Shown here: positions 33,247 through 42,026 of the stretch, in pieces
How positions within the stretch are numbered: the stretch's first letter is position 1
Layout: each line of letters starts with the position of its first letter
Assembly: GCA_041395625.1 (NCBI GenBank)
Contig: JAWLAE010000003.1
Coordinates: forward strand, 372,001-436,000
Direction: 5' to 3'
DNA from: CADEED01 sp041395625
Lineage (GTDB): Bacteria; Pseudomonadota; Gammaproteobacteria; Steroidobacterales; Steroidobacteraceae
DNA: 64,000 bases
The notes under the pieces: model-generated
The model's input: the letters and a program-made list of their open reading frames with translations, nothing else
The model's database searches: none
Told to the model about the DNA's origin: nothing
Program-made: the position numbers and the translations under genes

Positions 33247-35067
33247 TCAGCTCGATGAATGGGAACTGTCGGCGTTGGCCACATCGGCCGCTTGCGGCCA
33301 GAGAATGTCGGACTTCTGCATATCCCAGGCGGCGGTCGGACAGCGCTCGGCGCACAAGCCACAGTGCACGCACAGGTCCTCATCCTTGACCATTACGCGG
33401 CCCGTGAACTTGAGAGGGCCGGAAACATACAGGGCCTGGGTGGTGTTGTTCGCCGGCGCCTTGAGGCGGCCGCGCAGTTCCGCTTCAGTGCCATTCGGCG
33501 TCATCGTCAGGCAGTCGACGGGACAGATGTCGATGCAGGCATCGCATTCGATGCACAGCTTGGTCTCGAACACGGTCTGCACGTCACAATTGAGGCAGCG
33601 CTGCACTTCGGCGGCGACTTGTTCTGCGGTAAAGCCGAGCTCCACCTCGATATTGATCTTCTTGAAGCGCTCTTTGAGCGAGACATGCGGCATCAGACGA
33701 CGTTCGGCGGGATTATAGTCGTTAGCATACGACCACTCGTGCATACCCATCTTGCGCGACTGCAGATTGACGCCAGGTGCCAGACGGTCCGTCACTGCTT
33801 TGCCTTGGCAATGATTATGGATGGAAATGGCGGCCTGGTGACCATGCTCAACGGCCCAGATGATGTTTTTGGGTCCAAACGCCGAATCGCCACCAAAGAA
33901 CACGCCTGCCCGGGTGGACTGGAACGTCTTCGCGTCCACTTTCGGTACGTGCCACTTGTCGAATTCGATGCCGAGGTCCGCTTCGATCCAGGGAAATGCA
34001 TTTTCCTGACCGATCGCGAGGATGACGTCATCGGCCGGGAGAAACTCCTCGCCTGTCACGCGCTCGCCAGTGATACGGCCGCCAGCATCGAGATCGTACT
34101 CCATCACATCGAAGACCATGCCGGCGAGCTTGCCGTTCTCGATCACGAACCGCTTCGGCGAGCGGTTGATGACGATCTCGACGCGTTCTTCTTCGGCGTC
34201 CTCCAGCTCCCACTCTGACGCCTTGAAATATTGCCGGGGTTTGCGCGCCATCACCTTGACGTCGGCGGCGCCGAGGCGCAGCGACGAGCGGCAGCAATCC
34301 ATCGCCGTGTTGCCGACCCCGATGATCAACACCCGACGGCCCACCGACTTGATGTGCTCGAAGGCGATAGATTCGAGCCAGTCGATGCCGATGTGGATGT
34401 TGGCTCCGCCCTCTTTGCGCCCGGGCAGATCGAGCTCCTTGCCTTTCGGCGCACCCGTACCGACGAAGACCGCGTCGAAGCCGCCCTCCTCGAGCAGTTT
34501 CTTCAGCGACTCGACGCGGGTACCGAGCTGCAGCTCGACACCGCGATCGACGATCATCGCGATTTCTTCGTTCAGCACTTCAGCCGGCAGCCGGAACGAC
34601 GGGATGTTGGTGCGCATGAGTCCACCCGCCTGACCCCACTGCTCGAACATCGTGATCTCGTAGCCGAGCGGCAGCAGGTCGTTAGCGACGGTGAGTGACG
34701 CGCACCCGGCACCGATGCAGGCAATACGCTTGCCGTTCTTGCGTTGCGGTGCTTGCGGCAGCAGCGGCAGGACGTCGTCACGGTGATCCGCGGCAACGCG
34801 CTTCAGGCGACAGATCGCAACGGGCTTGTCTTCGACGCGTCCGCGCCGACAGGCCGGCTCGCAAGGGCGATCGCAGACTCGGCCGAGGATGCCGGGAAAG
34901 ACGTTCGAATGTCGATTCACCATGTAGGCGTCGGTGAATCGCCCCTGGGCAATCAGGCGGATGTACTCGGGGACGTCAGTATGGGCCGGGCATGCCCATT
35001 GGCAATCGACAACTTTGTGAAAGTAGTCCGGATGCGCCGTATTCGTCGGTTCCATAGACCTCTGCAT
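33247..35067 (-). CDS. NAD(P)-linked FAD/iron-sulfur oxidoreductase (GltD-like) partnered with KorAB
   Basis: About 606 residues (start 35067, or 35055 with AGAGG close upstream). Order of parts: an N-terminal cysteine-rich domain ('CQWACPAHTDVPEYI', 'CDRPCEPACRRG') as in glutamate synthase small subunits; an FAD fold 'IACIGAGCASLTVA'; an NAD(P) fold 'VLIIGVGNTAMDCC'; and a C-terminal ferredoxin-like part with two 4Fe-4S motifs, 'CIECDACIDICPVDC' and 'CVHCGLCAERCP'. It should carry electrons between NAD(P) and the KorAB acceptor, like the KorC-type subunit described for Thauera; a fixed direction cannot be read from sequence. Confidence 0.85.
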   Translation of the reverse strand: MQRSMEPTNTAHPDYFHKVVDCQWACPAHTDVPEYIRLIAQGRFTDAYMVNRHSNVFPGILGRVCDRPCEPACRRGRVEDKPVAICRLKRVAADHRDDVLPLLPQAPQRKNGKRIACIGAGCASLTVANDLLPLGYEITMFEQWGQAGGLMRTNIPSFRLPAEVLNEEIAMIVDRGVELQLGTRVESLKKLLEEGGFDAVFVGTGAPKGKELDLPGRKEGGANIHIGIDWLESIAFEHIKSVGRRVLIIGVGNTAMDCCRSSLRLGAADVKVMARKPRQYFKASEWELEDAEEERVEIVINRSPKRFVIENGKLAGMVFDVMEYDLDAGGRITGERVTGEEFLPADDVILAIGQENAFPWIEADLGIEFDKWHVPKVDAKTFQSTRAGVFFGGDSAFGPKNIIWAVEHGHQAAISIHNHCQGKAVTDRLAPGVNLQSRKMGMHEWSYANDYNPAERRLMPHVSLKERFKKINIEVELGFTAEQVAAEVQRCLNCDVQTVFETKLCIECDACIDICPVDCLTMTPNGTEAELRGRLKAPANNTTQALYVSGPLKFTGRVMVKDEDLCVHCGLCAERCPTAAWDMQKSDILWPQAADVANADSSHSSS

Positions 35068-35182
35068 CTCGCGGTCGCCCAGAATCGCGACCACCACGGC
35101 GCCAGTATAGAGCCCGCGGACCAAATGTCAGCGCGGCGCGACCGCAGCTTGGGCATGAGCAGCAATGTTTGCGGTCGCCGCC

Positions 35183-36049
35183 TCAGGGACCGCTGACGCG
35201 GATGCCCGCAGAAGCATAGTTGATGTCGGCATAGCCCGACGAGGAGAACTGCCCGCCGCCGACGGTCAGACTCAGCCGAGTGGTGACGGGCAGCGCCAGG
35301 GACAGGAACAGATCGTCTGATTCAGCCCCATCGTCGCGCGCCCGACTGCGCGCGAAATCCAGACTCAGCGAACTGCGACCAAGACGCGCGCTGACGCCAG
35401 CGTTCCAGGTGAGATCCACGAGACCGGGCTGCGTTCCAAACAGATTGTTGGTGAGCAGCAACTGCAGACGAGGACGGTCGGCCAACGGCGACTGCGGCGA
35501 GTCGTAGTCATAGCGGCGGACGCCGGCATTCAGCGTGACAAGCCGCGACACGTCGAAGTCGCCACTGATACCGACGGCCGTTCGATCTGTCGATACCGTC
35601 AACGGTATCGTTCGGTTGGCGACGACGAGTTCGAACGACTCGTCGGTGGCTCCTTTGAGCAGCACGAGCGACACGCTGCCGCGATTATTCAACCAGCCCA
35701 ACCGCGCCGAGAAATCCTGCGTTTCCACCTGCAGACCGTCGTCGTAAACGCTGTAACCCAGTGCAAGGGACCACGCACCGAAGCGCTTGCCAGCCGTTGC
35801 ACTCCAGTAACGCGGATCGAGCGCCTCGGACTCGGCCCGTGTGTCAGAACGCGCCGCGTAGCCATCCAGGAAATAGCCCTGCGCGGTGGCAACACCGGCG
35901 CCGAGCGCCAGATCAGTGCCGCCCTCACTCGCGAACTGGCTTGTCAATGATACTGAGTAGCGCAACGGATCGTCGGCTGCGCGCGTCGGACCGACAAATA
36001 GCAGCGCCCACAGCAGCAGGCAAAGAAATCGATCAGCGACCGTCGACAT
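35183..36049 (-). CDS. Putative outer-membrane beta-barrel protein
   Basis: 288 residues from the ATG at 36049, which begins a signal peptide (…LCLLLWALLFVGPTRAA). The rest is a series of short amphipathic beta strands separated by charged turns ('YSVSLTSQFASEGGTDLALG', 'SLALGYSVYDDGLQVET', 'RLSLTVGGGQFSSSGYADIN'), typical of barrel or MtrB/surface-exposed outer-membrane proteins. I cannot assign a family. Confidence 0.65.
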   Translation of the reverse strand: MSTVADRFLCLLLWALLFVGPTRAADDPLRYSVSLTSQFASEGGTDLALGAGVATAQGYFLDGYAARSDTRAESEALDPRYWSATAGKRFGAWSLALGYSVYDDGLQVETQDFSARLGWLNNRGSVSLVLLKGATDESFELVVANRTIPLTVSTDRTAVGISGDFDVSRLVTLNAGVRRYDYDSPQSPLADRPRLQLLLTNNLFGTQPGLVDLTWNAGVSARLGRSSLSLDFARSRARDDGAESDDLFLSLALPVTTRLSLTVGGGQFSSSGYADINYASAGIRVSGP

Positions 36050-36276
36050 GATGCTCAGTCCCTCGCTTTGGCACCCGGATTTCCCAGGCTCGGCGCGCGA
36101 ATTCGCCCCGCGGCGCCCAAGGGCTGCACGCAGGTCCGCCACTCGTCAACGTTGCACAGCGGTGCAGGCTGACACCGCTTGGCGGCGATTCGACTTATTC
36201 AGTGTGCGCCAGCGCACGAAATCGATGGGTCACGCTGCGGTGGCGCAGGCACTGCGGGCAGGTTAGCCTCTGCGGC

Positions 36277-36633
36277 GTGCCGACTGCCCCGACGGAAATC
36301 AAGCTGCGCACGCGCTCCCGCGTCCTCGAAGTCAGTTTCGCGGATGGGCAGCGCTTCGAGCTGCCGTTCGAGTATCTGCGGGTCCATTCGCCCTCGGCCG
36401 AGGTCAAAGGCCACGGCCCGGGCCAGGAAACGCTCGTGCTAGGCAAGGAAAACGTTGGCATTCGTGCGGTTGAGCCGGTGGGTCAGTACGCTGTGAAGCT
36501 CGTGTTCGACGACGGCCACGACAGCGGTCTCTATTCATGGAAGTACCTGTATGAGCTTGGATCTGAGCACGAGCAGCGCTGGCGCACGTACCTCGACAGA
36601 GTACGGCTCGCCCAGCAACGCGACGGTGCCTGA
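36277..36633 (+). CDS. DUF971 protein (gamma-butyrobetaine hydroxylase-like N-terminal domain)
   Basis: 118 residues from GTG 36277; upstream codons in the frame do not look coding and no good ribosome site is seen. 'PTEIKLRTRSRVLEVSFADG', 'FELPFEYLRVHSPSAEV', 'GHGPGQE' and 'DGHDSGLYSWKYLYELG' are the conserved DUF971 blocks. In eukaryotes this fold is the N-terminal domain of gamma-butyrobetaine hydroxylase; stand-alone bacterial forms have been linked to iron-sulfur metabolism but the role is unsettled. Confidence 0.85.
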   Translation: MPTAPTEIKLRTRSRVLEVSFADGQRFELPFEYLRVHSPSAEVKGHGPGQETLVLGKENVGIRAVEPVGQYAVKLVFDDGHDSGLYSWKYLYELGSEHEQRWRTYLDRVRLAQQRDGA

Positions 36634-37705
36634 ACTCAGCCTCATCATCCCGACGTTCAACGAGCGCGGCAACATCGTTGAGCTGCTCAGTCGCATCGAT
36701 CGTGCATTGCCCGGCGTGGCATGGGAAGCAATCTTCGTCGACGACGATTCGCCTGACGACACTGCGCGAGCCTTGCGGGAGCTCGCACAGCACGATCCGC
36801 GCGTACGTTGTTTGCGACGTCTGCGACGCCGTGGTCTCGCCTCGGCCTGTATCGAGGGCATGCTAGCCTCGAGCGCCCGCTATGTCGCGGCCATGGATGC
36901 TGACCTGCAGCACGATCCGGCCCTCCTGCCGCAGATGCTGACGGTGCTACGCGAGCGGCGCGCCGAACTCGTCATCGGCAGCCGCTATGTCACGGGTGGA
37001 GTGGTCGGGGACTGGCAGCAGCAGCGCCTCGCCATGAGCAAGCTGGCAACCCGTCTCGCGACGCTCATCACCCGGCAGGCGATCGCCGACCCCATGAGTG
37101 GCTTCTTCATGATACAGCGCGAGCGATTCGATGAGCTGGCGCCGCGGCTGTCATCGATGGGCTTCAAGATCCTGCTCGATATAGTGGCCACGGCCAAGCC
37201 ACCTCTGCAGGTGCTCGAACTGCCACTGGTATTTGGCAAGCGCGTTGCGGGCGACAGCAAGCTGACGACCAATGTCGCCTGGGAGTACGTCCTGCTGCTG
37301 GCCGACAAACTGGTGGGCCGCTGGGTGCCGGTGCGGTTCCTGTCGTTCGCTTTCGTCGGCGGGCTGGGGGTCGCCGTGCACTTCCTGGTGCTCACCACAC
37401 TGCTCAAAGGACTCGGCATTGCTTTTCTGACAGCGCAGGCCGTCGCGACGGGCACTGCCATCGTCTATAACTACACGCTCAACAACGTGTTGACCTACGT
37501 CGACCGGCCGCGTCGCGGCAGGCGGTGGCTGACGGGCCTGCTGTCATTCGCAGCGATCTGCAGCATCGGCGCCATGGCCAACGTGGGTGTAGCGGCCTTC
37601 ATGTTCGAGCGTGATTCCGCTTGGCCTGTTGCGGCGCTCGCCGGAATTCTGGTGGGCGCAGTCTGGAATTTTGCCGTCTCGAATGTTTACACCTGGCGTC
37701 GCTAG
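36626..37705 (+). CDS. Polyprenol-phosphate glycosyltransferase (GT2) with C-terminal GtrA domain
   Basis: I start it at GTG 36626 (VPELSLIIPTFNE), which overlaps the DUF971 stop by 8 bp; an ATG at 36551 would add 25 non-family residues. 359 residues: a GT2 domain with 'IFVDDDSPDDT' and 'MDADLQHDP', and 'IADPMSGFFMIQR' as in dolichol-phosphate mannose synthases, then four helices of a GtrA domain ('VRFLSFAFVGGLGVAVHFLV', 'NYTLNNVLTY'). It moves a sugar from a nucleotide donor to polyprenyl phosphate and may flip the product. It could serve the same envelope-glycan pathway as the dprE genes 9 kb away, but nothing shows this directly. Confidence 0.87.
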   Translation: MPELSLIIPTFNERGNIVELLSRIDRALPGVAWEAIFVDDDSPDDTARALRELAQHDPRVRCLRRLRRRGLASACIEGMLASSARYVAAMDADLQHDPALLPQMLTVLRERRAELVIGSRYVTGGVVGDWQQQRLAMSKLATRLATLITRQAIADPMSGFFMIQRERFDELAPRLSSMGFKILLDIVATAKPPLQVLELPLVFGKRVAGDSKLTTNVAWEYVLLLADKLVGRWVPVRFLSFAFVGGLGVAVHFLVLTTLLKGLGIAFLTAQAVATGTAIVYNYTLNNVLTYVDRPRRGRRWLTGLLSFAAICSIGAMANVGVAAFMFERDSAWPVAALAGILVGAVWNFAVSNVYTWRR

Positions 37706-37707
37706 CG

Positions 37708-38670
37708 CTACCGCTTGCCGTCGACTGCCGAATAGAACTCGATGATCGCGCCGTCGGGCGTTCGCACACTGAATGTGTCGAGCATTCCGTAAGGAGCCAC
37801 CTTCATCCGGCGCAACGCAGCATAGGGCTTCACCTGGCGCGCGCGCAGCTGGTGCAAGTAGTCGCCAGCATCGGCAACCGGCATGCGATAGCTCAGCCAG
37901 CCAAGATTGGGCGCCACACAGTGCTCGCCGACGTTGCGACCTGACAATTCCGGCATCGAGATCGGCTCGAGCGAGCCGTCGTTGCCGCCGTCTGGATGCA
38001 CGATGCCGATGCGACGCAGCACATTCTCGGCGAACGCCGGCGGAATGCCGAGCACCTCGGCACCGGGTTCCAGGACTCCCTGCACTGCCGTATCGACAAA
38101 CACCTGCCAGGCGAGCTTGTCAGTGAAGAAGCTCAGAGTGGCGTCGTAATCACTGACTACCTGCGCAGAATTGAACGCGCGCGTGAAGCCGCGGAAGCCG
38201 CGGAAGCCCGGCGGAATCCGTTTGGGCTCGATCAATGCGATGACGAGCCCATCTGGCCCGGTAGCAACGACCTCGCACACGTCGAAACCACCCCAGGAGT
38301 AGTTGGTCGGTTCGCCGTAGGCACTCCAACCTTCGGCTTGCAGCGCGCGATACACCTGCCGCGCGTTGCGCGTGTAGACGTCGATATCGAAGATGCCGCC
38401 GGGATCCCAAGTGTGCGCACTCGACCGCATCAGCCGCTGACGGCCACCGTGAAACTTCACCAGACGGATAGCGCCCTTTGCGGCACCAGGTGGCAACAAC
38501 AGGCACTGTTCGATGCGCTGCACGCCGCGCGGGACGCGCCAGGCTGGCCACTGCTCGCGCGGCGCGTCAGGCAGGCGCACGGCACGGTAGTTAGCAATTC
38601 CGGTGAAGACGCGTGCAATACGCGGTATGTCGCTGACACTGGCGACGACTTCCTTAATTCCTCTGAACAT
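37708..38670 (-). CDS. Two-domain VOC (glyoxalase/dioxygenase fold) protein
   Basis: 320 residues with two vicinal-oxygen-chelate modules. The second is clearest: 'SAQVVSDYDATLSFFTDKLA', then 'NLGWLSYRMPVADAGDYLHQL' and 'MLDTFSVRTPDGAIIEFYS'. The last segment carries the usual metal-binding glutamate (I-I-E-F). A lyase, isomerase or extradiol dioxygenase function is possible; substrate unknown. Its start is preceded at 30 bp by a complete intrinsic terminator, suggesting regulated read-through. Confidence 0.75.
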   Translation of the reverse strand: MFRGIKEVVASVSDIPRIARVFTGIANYRAVRLPDAPREQWPAWRVPRGVQRIEQCLLLPPGAAKGAIRLVKFHGGRQRLMRSSAHTWDPGGIFDIDVYTRNARQVYRALQAEGWSAYGEPTNYSWGGFDVCEVVATGPDGLVIALIEPKRIPPGFRGFRGFTRAFNSAQVVSDYDATLSFFTDKLAWQVFVDTAVQGVLEPGAEVLGIPPAFAENVLRRIGIVHPDGGNDGSLEPISMPELSGRNVGEHCVAPNLGWLSYRMPVADAGDYLHQLRARQVKPYAALRRMKVAPYGMLDTFSVRTPDGAIIEFYSAVDGKR

Positions 38671-38900
38671 CGAGCTGTACTCGCGCTGCAGACCGTGCCA
38701 AAGAAAAGGCCGGATTCGCGAGAACCCGGCCTAACTTACAAGACCCCCGTTCGGTCGATTCTCTCCAAAGAGAACCGGGAACGTGCGAATGTTTTAAACC
38801 ATGATTGCGGCGAATACCAGCGCTTTTTGCTGCAACGACTGACACGGCAGCCATCAGGCATGGGAAAATCGCGCCTTGGTTGGACGCATTCTAAAATATT
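38671..38900 (-). promoter_or_regulatory. Putative attenuator/riboswitch-like leader of the VOC gene
   Basis: On the minus strand a perfect terminator (GGCCGG stem at 38726-38731 with 38708-38713, then TTTTCTT at 38701-38707) ends 30 bp upstream of the VOC start, with no gene before it. Just upstream (38748-38784) is another hairpin whose 5' arm, CCGGTTCTC, nearly repeats the 5' arm of the terminator, CCGGGTTCTC. Its 3' arm (AGAGAATCGACC) could thus pair with either, which is how an anti-terminator works. TAGAAT near 38890 is a possible -10. The ligand, if any, is unknown; a terminated small RNA is the alternative. Confidence 0.45.
38701..38731 (-). terminator. Intrinsic terminator upstream of the VOC gene
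   Basis: Six-base perfect GC stem (GGCCGG/CCGGCC) with a 12-base loop, and a T-rich tail TTTTCTT on the minus strand. No coding gene ends here. Confidence 0.75.
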
Positions 38901-38965
38901 TGCCACGCTTTGCGACGTGCGTCACGCTTTCGCGGCTCGTACGCAGGCGTCAGAGGTAAAGAGCA

Positions 38966-39718
38966 TTGAAAGATCAGGTCGAGGATACGGACTTCGGTTT
39001 CGCAAGGGTGCCGCGTGGTGAGAAGGCCCATCGTGTGCGTGGCGTATTCGATTCGGTCGCAGGCAACTATGACCTGATGAACGACCTGATGTCGGGCGGC
39101 GCGCATCGGCTGTGGAAGCAGTTCGTCCTGTCGCTGGCGCAGCTGTCGCCCGGACAGCGTGCGCTGGACGTCGCAGGCGGCACGGGCGATCTCGCACAGG
39201 GCCTGGCCAAGCAAGTTGGCCGGCAGGGTCTCGTGGTGTTGTCCGATATCAATGCCGCCATGCTGGAGCGCGGCCGCGACCGGCTCCTGAACGAGGGACG
39301 AGTAGCCAACGTCGCATTCACACAGGCCAACGCCGAGCGCCTGCCGTTCCGGGACAGCTCCTTCGACTGCGTCACTATCGGTTTCGGGCTGCGCAATGTC
39401 ACCGACAAGGCCGCGGCACTGCGCTCGATGTGCCGTGTGCTGAAACCGGGCGGTCAATTGTTAGTACTGGAGTTCTCCAAACCAGTGGCGCCGGGGCTCA
39501 AGCCGCTCTACGACGCCTATTCCTTCAGGATCCTGCCGTTGCTCGGTAAATGGGTCGCCAGAGACGCTGCGAGCTATCAGTACCTGGCGGAATCCATACG
39601 CATGCATCCCGACCAGGAGACACTGCTCGACATGCTGCGCGATGCCGGCCTTGAGAACTGCCGCTACCACAATCTCACGGGTGGCATCGTAGCCGTGCAC
39701 CGTGGCTATCGCGTTTGA
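38966..39718 (+). CDS. ubiE: Ubiquinone/menaquinone biosynthesis C-methyltransferase UbiE
   Basis: 250 residues from a TTG start preceded by AGAGG. SAM-dependent methyltransferase fold with 'ALDVAGGTGDLA' (motif I), and the family signatures 'FDSVAGNYDLMNDLMSGG' near the N-terminus and 'IGFGLRNVTDKAAAL' in the centre. It methylates the demethoxyubiquinone (or demethylmenaquinone) ring at C2. First gene of ubiE-ubiJ-ubiB; its stop overlaps the ubiJ start (ATG inside the last codons). Confidence 0.95.
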   Translation: MKDQVEDTDFGFARVPRGEKAHRVRGVFDSVAGNYDLMNDLMSGGAHRLWKQFVLSLAQLSPGQRALDVAGGTGDLAQGLAKQVGRQGLVVLSDINAAMLERGRDRLLNEGRVANVAFTQANAERLPFRDSSFDCVTIGFGLRNVTDKAAALRSMCRVLKPGGQLLVLEFSKPVAPGLKPLYDAYSFRILPLLGKWVARDAASYQYLAESIRMHPDQETLLDMLRDAGLENCRYHNLTGGIVAVHRGYRV

Positions 39719-40368
39719 CCATGCTCACCCAGTCGATCGAGAATCTCCTGAACCGCAATCTGGCTCAGTCACCGCGCGCCCGCGAGCTGTGCCGCGAACT
39801 GACCGACAAGCGGCTGCGTATCACGGCGGTGGGCCCGGGCTGGCAACTGGACGTCGTATCACTCGGTACATCGTTGCAACTAACGAGTCGGCTGGCGCCC
39901 GATGCTGTCAGCGCTGCAAACGATGCCACCGCCATCATCCATGCGACGATCGAGGGGACACCTTTGTCGCTTGGCGCCCTCGCGGCAACGGACGCCGCGG
40001 AGACCATCCGGCGCGGCGACGTGCGAATAGGCGGCGATGCCGAGATCGCGCAACGCTTTCAGCAGATCTTCCGGCTGCTCCGCCCGGACACCGAGGAGGA
40101 GTTGTCGCGCCTCATAGGCGACTCCCCGGCGCAGCAAATCCTGCGGCTGACCCGCGGCATGCTGCAGTTCGGGCAACGAGCGGCACGCACGACCGTGCGC
40201 AACACAGCGGAGTTCTTCGCCCATGAGAGCCAGGATCTGGTGCCGACCGCTGAGGCGCAGGACCTGTACCAGGGCGTCGATCGACTGCGCGAAGACGTCG
40301 ACCGTATCGATGCGCGCATCGCGGTGCTCACGCGGGCCCTCGAACCGGCCGAGAGATCCGACGGATGA
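39715..40368 (+). CDS. ubiJ: Ubiquinone biosynthesis accessory factor UbiJ
   Basis: 217 residues with an N-terminal SCP2-like lipid-binding domain ('NRNLAQSPRARELCRELTDK', 'GTPLSLGALAA') and a C-terminal helical/coiled part ('LREDVDRIDARIAVL'). UbiJ and UbiK bind isoprenoid intermediates and help assemble the aerobic Ubi complex. Overlaps both neighbours by four bases, as in the usual ubiE-ubiJ-ubiB operon. Confidence 0.9.
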   Translation: MTMLTQSIENLLNRNLAQSPRARELCRELTDKRLRITAVGPGWQLDVVSLGTSLQLTSRLAPDAVSAANDATAIIHATIEGTPLSLGALAATDAAETIRRGDVRIGGDAEIAQRFQQIFRLLRPDTEEELSRLIGDSPAQQILRLTRGMLQFGQRAARTTVRNTAEFFAHESQDLVPTAEAQDLYQGVDRLREDVDRIDARIAVLTRALEPAERSDG

Positions 40369-42026
40369 AACTGCGCGTCGCGATTCGCCTGATCGAGATT
40401 CAGCGGGTTCTGGTTCGCCATGGTCTCGATGATTTCGTCCGTGCGACCCATTTGTACCGACCGCTGCGCTTCGTCTTTCTGCTGTCGCCCTGGACCTGGT
40501 TCGAACGCCGGCGCAGCGGCTCGCGCGCCGAGCGGCTGCGCCTGGCACTCGAAGAGCTGGGCCCGATCTTCGTCAAGTTTGGCCAGGCAGTTTCGACCCG
40601 GCGTGATCTGTTGCCGCTCGATATCGCGGACGAGCTCGCCAAGCTGCAGGATCGCGTACCGCCGTTCGACGGGCGAGTCGCGCAGCAGGTCATCGAATCG
40701 GCCTTCGGCAAGTCCACCGACGAGTTGTTTGGGCAGTTCGATGTAGCACCGTTGGCTGCGGCATCGATCGCCCAGGTCCATACCGCACGTCTGCCGAATT
40801 CGGGAACGGCGCCCGGTACAGAAGTCGTCGTAAAGGTTTTGCGACCGGGGATGCGCGAGGTCATCCAGCGCGACATCGAGGTGCTGTTTGCCCTGGCACG
40901 ACAGGCCGAGCGCTGGTGGCCAGAGAGCAAGCGACTGCGGCCCCTCGAAGTGGTTGCAGAGTATGAGAAGACGATTCTCGACGAGCTCGATCTGCTGCGC
41001 GAAGCCGCGAATGCAACCCAGCTGAAACGGAACTTCGACGGATCGCAGCTGCTGTACGTGCCAGCGATCTACTGGGACCTGTGTCGCAGCAATGTCATGG
41101 TGATGGAGCGGATTCGCGGCATTCAGATCAGCAACATGGCTCGGCTGCGCGAACTGCAAGTCGATATCCGTAAGCTCGCGGAGAACGGCGTCGAGATATT
41201 CTTCACGCAGGTGTTCCGGCACAATTTTTTTCACGCCGACATGCACCCGGGCAATATCTTCGTGCTCGCCGACGATCCTGCCAACCCGGTTTACGCGGCG
41301 GTCGACTTCGGCATCGTAGGCACTCTCGACCTACGTGATCAACGCTATCTCGCCGAGAATTTCCTCGCGGTATTCGACCGTGACTATCGCCGCGTCGCGG
41401 CGCTGCACGTGGAGTCCGGCTGGGTCCCGCGCGATACGCGCATCGATGAGATGGAGTCGGCGATTCGCACCGTTTGTGAACCGATCTTCGACAAGCCGTT
41501 AAAAGAGATCTCGTTCGGCACCGTGCTGTTGCGACTGTTCGAGATCTCACGACGCTTCAACATGACGGTGCAGCCACAGCTCATCCTGCTGCAGAAGACC
41601 TTGCTCAACATCGAGGGTCTGGGTCGGGATCTATACCCCGATCTCGATATCTGGCAGACAGCCAGCCCGGTGCTGCGCAAGTGGATGCAGGATCGGTTCA
41701 GTGCGCGCTCGGTGATGCAGTCGTTGCGCGGTCAGTTGCCCGATGTCATCGAAACGCTGCGCGCGCTGCCGCCACTGCTGCGCGTCGCTGCGCAGCACGC
41801 GCAGGAAGGCACGCTACGCCTAGGCATCGAGGCTGCCGAGCTCACGCGCTTGCGACGCGATCTCGACGCGCATCGCTCGCAGCGTGATGTCGTGCTGGTG
41901 GCAGCCGTACTGTTGTTGGCTGGAATCGTGTGGCTGGCGGTGGATCGTGCGCCCGCGTGGCCGGGCTGGGCGCTGTGCGCGGCCGCAGCGGCCGCGCTCG
42001 TATGGCGCATCAGACGGCGGCGCTGA
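40365..42026 (+). CDS. ubiB: Ubiquinone biosynthesis atypical kinase/ATPase UbiB
   Basis: 553 residues. ADCK/UbiB signatures: 'FVKFGQAVSTRRDLLP' (KxGQ), the Ala-rich loop 'PLAAASIAQVHTA' that replaces the normal P-loop, 'VVVKVLRPGM' with the nucleotide-binding lysine, 'FHADMHPGNIFVL' and 'AAVDFGIVG' (DFG). Two transmembrane helices close the protein. It is an ATPase that extracts hydrophobic ubiquinone intermediates from the membrane. The end overlaps the convergent hotdog-like gene by 17 bp. Confidence 0.95.
   Translation: MKLRVAIRLIEIQRVLVRHGLDDFVRATHLYRPLRFVFLLSPWTWFERRRSGSRAERLRLALEELGPIFVKFGQAVSTRRDLLPLDIADELAKLQDRVPPFDGRVAQQVIESAFGKSTDELFGQFDVAPLAAASIAQVHTARLPNSGTAPGTEVVVKVLRPGMREVIQRDIEVLFALARQAERWWPESKRLRPLEVVAEYEKTILDELDLLREAANATQLKRNFDGSQLLYVPAIYWDLCRSNVMVMERIRGIQISNMARLRELQVDIRKLAENGVEIFFTQVFRHNFFHADMHPGNIFVLADDPANPVYAAVDFGIVGTLDLRDQRYLAENFLAVFDRDYRRVAALHVESGWVPRDTRIDEMESAIRTVCEPIFDKPLKEISFGTVLLRLFEISRRFNMTVQPQLILLQKTLLNIEGLGRDLYPDLDIWQTASPVLRKWMQDRFSARSVMQSLRGQLPDVIETLRALPPLLRVAAQHAQEGTLRLGIEAAELTRLRRDLDAHRSQRDVVLVAAVLLLAGIVWLAVDRAPAWPGWALCAAAAAALVWRIRRRR

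Noticed and set aside
32202..33389. 395-codon plus-strand frame opposite korA
   Set aside because: Antisense shadow; the minus strand encodes a well-conserved oxidoreductase subunit.
38891..39457. 188-codon minus-strand frame overlapping ubiE
   Set aside because: Antisense shadow of ubiE; considered as the gene served by the terminator at 38701-38731 but it ends about 160 bp before it and has no protein features.
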